The notes under the pieces are model-generated. The model ran no database searches. It worked only from the letters and a program-made list of their open reading frames with translations, and had not been told where the DNA came from. This document shows, one piece after another, positions 59,851 through 64,000 of a stretch of DNA of 64,000 nt; the first letter of the stretch is position 1; each line of letters begins with the position of its first letter. The translations under genes were made by a program, and so were the position numbers. The stretch is from assembly GCF_901709675.1 (NCBI RefSeq), contig NC_051089.1, positions 4,442,476 through 4,506,475 on the forward strand, in the 5' to 3' direction. This DNA comes from Syngnathus acus (lineage: Eukaryota > Chordata > Actinopteri > Syngnathiformes > Syngnathidae).

Positions 59851-59999
59851 GGGTGGGGGTGGAAAAGAGGATTGCCTCACAATATCAGAATTCTTAAGCC
59901 TGGTTTCTAACAAGCAGTGTAAATTCATTCCATACAGTACAAATATTTGAAAGGAGACAAAAATAGGAGTGTATCAAGTTTGTTTGCAGGTTTCAGTTC
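59851..59999. other. Short unique spacer
   Basis: No feature is recognised. Confidence 0.4.
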
Positions 60000-60315
60000 T
60001 CTGATTGTGACCGTAAGTGGCATACAAAATAGAGTGAGGTGTGTGTACCAAAAAAGGTAAACAACCAATCACAGTGCAGGTTCAGAAAATTGCTGAGCCG
60101 TGATTGGTTGTGACATGTGGCATCTGTGATGTTATTTTCAGTTGACAGCAAGTGGCAAAATGGCCGCCCCTGTGGATGAATAAAAACAGCTGAATTTTGC
60201 TGCTTAATTCATATTCCACAAACAAACTAATGATCAGAAAGTCGTGTTTCGACTAGTGTGTGAACATAAAACATTGTAAAGTGAATTTTTTAGTTAATAT
60301 CCCCGTTAAGTTCAA
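60000..60315. mobile_element. Likely interspersed repeat with hairpin head
   Basis: ACAACCAATCAC (60061-60072) and GTGATTGGTTGT (60100-60111) are perfect inverted arms, with an inner pair GGTTCAG/CTGAGCC around the loop AAAATTG. Downstream, AATTCATATTCCACA (60206-60220) recurs next to the MITE at 39016, and TTAATATCCCCGTTAA ends the region. The combination looks like a widespread fish repeat; its class is not known to me. Confidence 0.45.
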
Positions 60316-61390
60316 CACAGCTCTATGGTCAATAGCGTGTCAACTGCAGTTTGTTAACTTGTGACTAAACCTCAGTTTGAAGAAGCATTCCTATTTTAAA
60401 TTAAGAACCTCATGACTCGCACAGTATCGCCTTGCCCTACCTTATTGCGTGATTCACCAAATTTGTGTGCGGTGAGAGCTCACTAGACTAAACTATCCAA
60501 TTTCACCTAATTGGTCAGAAAATTATTTACAACAAATAATGGATCTTTGTTGAACAATCTATACCAGCGATCTACAGTGACAGACAGAAAGAGTAAATGC
60601 TCTTAGGCCAGAGAGACCATTAACCTGTATATCCACTTGATTAAAAAATTTTGTGCGCTTGAGATTCTTTTGACTGTTAAAATGTGTGCTCAATAAAGGT
60701 CTTCTTGCATTTTGAAAACACACACACACAATCTGATCCAGCGATCATATTTACTTGCCGTCTTCCCCATTTGACCCGAGCGTGACTATTATGCGCTGAT
60801 TCACGTTGCATTAGCCCTTTGCTGTGGCTTTTGAAGTGTACTTACAGTAAATATGATACATACACCGGGGCTAAAAGCTTTACATAAAACTGTCTGAGCA
60901 CAGCATATTAAGCCATCTTTGTTTACAAGAGGCAGGTCAAAGACGGCGAGAGGGAGAAAGAGGAGGAGGAGGGGCGGGAGACAATTTGGCACAATGGTCA
61001 TAAAACGTTGCATCCCTCCCGCCTCCCTTCCCCACCGCATCACGGGCAGACAAACACTGCAGACGTAACGCAGACGCGCCGCTAAATCACTGGGGACGGG
61101 AGCATTTAAGACGGAGTGTCACATTTCTGTGTAATAAATAGCAGAGATTGATTTGACCTCCCAGCCCGAACTGCAGTTGACACACACACACAAAAATGGC
61201 TCCCTCTCGGGGAGGGGGGGGACGCCCCAAAAGGGAAATGTGATCAGGTTGGAGGGCCGCAGTGGTGCCCTATAGCGTCAATACGGCTAACCCAGCGACC
61301 CGCATGAGGAGTCTACAGCTGAGCGAGAAGGTCAAAGGGTTTCTCTTACCACTTTCTTCTGGGAGCAATCTTGTGCATTATTCACTATAC
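60316..61390. other. Unique DNA, no gene
   Basis: CA tract at 60718-60730, GA-rich sequence at 60948-60975, G-run at 61211-61220. No gene is recognised. Confidence 0.4.
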
Positions 61391-61617
61391 CAGGGGCGGA
61401 CAAACTTTCCTTTCACTCAGGATGTGAATTGTAAAACACAGAGCGGAGCCAGGCTGTTCGTAAATGAGGTTAAATAAAAATCATAATATGGACTGTACAT
61501 GAAATATTTCCAATATTTCATCATAGCATTATTTATTTATTTATTTTCAATATTTATGATTTGACAAATTTTAAACAATTTGATAAAACGTTTTTAATAG
61601 TAGCCATATGTGGCCTG
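61391..61617 (+). mobile_element. Partial hAT-like element
   Basis: CAGGGGCGGACAAACTTTCC is a typical hAT terminal sequence. ACACAGAGCGGAGCCAGGCT follows and GCCATATGTGGCCTGC lies near the other side, as in short hAT copies, but the expected right terminus (GTTTG...CCCCTG) is missing. TATTTATTTATTTATTTT lies inside. Truncated and worn. Confidence 0.4.
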
Positions 61618-62449
61618 CTTAGCATAATTTGTCAACTCCTTGGGAGGACGGTTTGGGGATGTCTTGACCGCCTCAGGAGGTGCACACAGCAGGTGTAAGA
61701 AAAAAAACAAAAAATTGGGACATACAGTACCACCAGGAGGCAAAGACGCCTCTTCCGCTTGTGAAGAACATATCTGCAAGCCTAAATAGGGGGGCGGTGT
61801 CTCTGTAAGCATTTAGCGTGACACAAGGGGAGGAAATTGTCTGAGACGCAGGGCAAATGTGCCTGCGTACACGTCTGGCACACAGCTGCAGGTTCACTCA
61901 AAATCGACATCTACTGTATACGTCTTGCATACAGTCCGTGATGTGGTGGACCAACTTTTGTACTCAAATGGACATACGACACAGGTTATTCATAGATGAC
62001 GCTAAAATGTATACAGTTCTTACAATTGCAATTAATATACTAAATTTCTAATTAGATAAACTACTTGTTTAAGTAAAGTTGTTTATTTTAATTTTTAAGT
62101 AACAATAAAAAAAAATATTTTCCTATAATGACTTTTTTACAGTACATGTTCAGTACACTAATTTTACAGCAATAAGAGATGAATAAAAATATGAATGCAT
62201 CCAGTTTAAAAAACAATTCTAAGTGGGAAAGGGCAAATTTACTGAAATCTGAATTTTCCCCAAACTATGATTTTGTGACGCTGGACGAAAGAAATTCCTG
62301 TACAGCTGAGACCATCGACTCATTTTCTTTTTTTGCGGATTTCGCGTGTGACAAAGTTGGAAGCCTTGTGACAATTTGGGTACACCGTCAAGCTAACTTA
62401 ATGTATATGTAGGCTGAAAACAAGCCAGCACATCACAGGAGGCAAAGTG
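61618..62449. other. Unique DNA, A/T-rich in the middle
   Basis: 62035-62170 is A/T-rich. Frames of 64-77 codons resemble no family. Confidence 0.4.
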
Positions 62450-62650
62450 ATGCGTTGCAGCGAGAGCGGAAACCCACAGAAGCTGTTTTCCCCGCAGACT
62501 GCAACATGTGGCGGCCATAAAGCTCCGCATCTTATTTCGGCTAATTACATCGCTGCGGCCACATGAATTGTGCGTGACGCAACATGTAGTGACAGTATCT
62601 TGAAAATATGTCAGCCGCAACATGAAGCTCGAAGGATGCTAAACCAATTT
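62450..62650. promoter_or_regulatory. Candidate conserved non-coding element
   Basis: Unique, CpG-bearing, with TTTCGGCTAATTACATCGC and three CAACATG words (62503, 62580, 62618). The texture suggests regulation. Confidence 0.3.
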
Positions 62651-63599
62651 GCACGACTCCGCTTCCGATTATGGGCTTTCGGGAACAGACGTGCTTGAGT
62701 TGCATTTTAAGTTTGAAGCGGTCTTAAATTTGAAGCAAAAGGCCTCCAACTCCAAACCGAGATATCAATGTTGTTGTTGTTGTTGTTAGTTGTTTCGTAA
62801 TTATTTTGTTCCTCACATTGGGTGTTTGTGAGACATAGTGAACTATGGTGAGCTCTTGACATTTGACCTTTTTGGAACAGGAATAAGATTTTTTGGGGAA
62901 AGAAATTTGAGCTGGCTTACTAAGATTCAAGGATAATATTCAACCACTAAAGCAAGAAGTGAATAACTATTTTCCCATTTTAATCAAGAAATAAAACTTG
63001 AATAGATGACAATAGAAAATCATTTAGCTTCCAGAACTTCTGTCTCCTGGTGTCTTAATCATTAAAAAAAAAATTGGGTTGTTCAATTTAGGACAGCTAC
63101 AACCTTAACATTTGTTCCTGCTTTAATACTGTACATTAAAGATGATCTTCAGCATATTTAATTATACTGCAGGCCACCTTAGAGTTAAAAAACACTCAAC
63201 AAGTTATGAAAGAATGAACAATGATCTAAGCATGAGTATTAAAAATATGTCCAAGCTCCAAAACTTTAAAAACTTTATATAATTATCAGAAAATGGTCAT
63301 TACTAAAAAGAAACAGCTTTATATACTACATGAGTATACTGAATATAACAAATATATACATATAGGAAGAAAGTGTTTGAACTTCACCATGCAAAAAAAA
63401 TGCGGGAAGACCCAAAGCGGCTTGGAAGCCAGCTCCTATCGACTGAGCTGCCTCCTCCGCTTCTCCGCAAAGAAGAAAAAAAAAAAGCAAAGCAGGCGGT
63501 GATGAACGATGTCAGTGCAGTCGATGTGGATAACAAAACACACACGCACACAAGCACAGAGCTCTTAATGCCGGGGCCATATTGGTTGCTGACGAGAGC
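62651..63599. other. Unique DNA with small simple repeats
   Basis: (TTG)n at 62769-62787; A-runs at 63063-63072 and 63476-63486; CACACACGCACACAAGCACA at 63539-63558. No gene is recognised. Confidence 0.4.
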
Positions 63600-64000
63600 A
63601 AATAACACCAGAGCGCAGCACTTATGGCGACCAATCATAGCATTTGCTTCCGGGATTGTGCCATAAATTCTCTGCTCTCATTAAACAGTAAATTCTGCAT
63701 GCCTATCAGCCCCCCATTAATGGAGGGGGGGTGCTTTCAAAAGGAAAATCATTCATCAAGCAAGACCTATGGCGTGGAATATCCCTCATCGATTGGGAGT
63801 GTTTATGACAGTTTACACATCCGCGTATCTACAGGGAGCGGACGCCAATCTATCTAGCGCCGCATGCTAATTGTGCATTTTCCCCTCTAATGCTTCGCCT
63901 CAGTTATCGTAGGGCCTTAATGAAACCCGCCAAATCAATAAATATAAATTATACATGCAAAGATGTACTACTGTGGACATAAAGCGTCTAATTAATTGCA
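63600..64000. promoter_or_regulatory. CNE-like block reaching the window edge
   Basis: Contains GACCAATCATAGC, GCCATAAATTC, CATTAAACAGTAAATTC, CCCCATTAATGG, TCATCGATTGGG, GCCGCATGCTAATTGTGC and CTAATTAATTGC. The density of homeodomain, PBX-like and CCAAT cores makes this a good enhancer candidate; it probably continues beyond 64000. Confidence 0.4.

Overview
The window is vertebrate nuclear DNA, most likely from a percomorph teleost. The support is indirect: one well-preserved fish-type tRNA-derived SINE (23180-23493), several copies of the terminal-inverted-repeat element with ends like CCGTATTTTCCGGACTATAA (30580, 38815, 48125), a fish-type interspersed fragment (29087-29250), hAT-type non-autonomous elements (33317-33668 and two partial copies), and many CA/GT and A/T microsatellites. 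The species cannot be named from the sequence alone.

I find no convincing protein-coding gene, rRNA, tRNA gene, CRISPR array or bacterial feature. All open frames are short (at most 144 codons), are not recognisable as protein families, overlap frames on the other strand, and often run through simple repeats. The window reads as a gene desert or a very large intron. One 108-bp segment (15938-16045) has a polypyrimidine tract, an AG, an open frame and a strong GTAAGT donor, and is kept only as a speculative exon.

Layout: 1-9900 is unique DNA with islands at 970-1265, 1846-2240, 3085-3310 and 5720-5960. 9900-22000 holds a 53-bp tandem duplication, A/T-rich repeats, CNE-like blocks (16480, 18630, 20200-20790), a decayed GAATC-rich repeat and a (TG)n/(GA)n tract of about 125 bp. 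23015-23830 is a worn minisatellite split by the SINE. 24800-28200 is dense in regulatory-looking sequence. 29000-34100 carries transposon remnants and the hAT element with its target duplication. 35000-41200 alternates CNE-like blocks and repeats. 42000-48600 contains SINE remnants, a second worn minisatellite and the longest inverted-repeat element. 50000-64000 is rich in CNE-like islands, including a CpG-rich pocket near 51000 and PBX/HOX-like sites near 52770-52823.

The likely common theme is long-range regulation. Many blocks of 150-500 bases are free of repeats, keep CpG, and are full of homeodomain, SOX, POU, PBX and AP-1-like cores, as expected of enhancers around a developmental regulator outside the window. 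Four CTCF-like motifs (35.7, 43.7, 48.1 and 53.6 kb) could structure it. These are inferences from sequence character alone; conservation was not tested.
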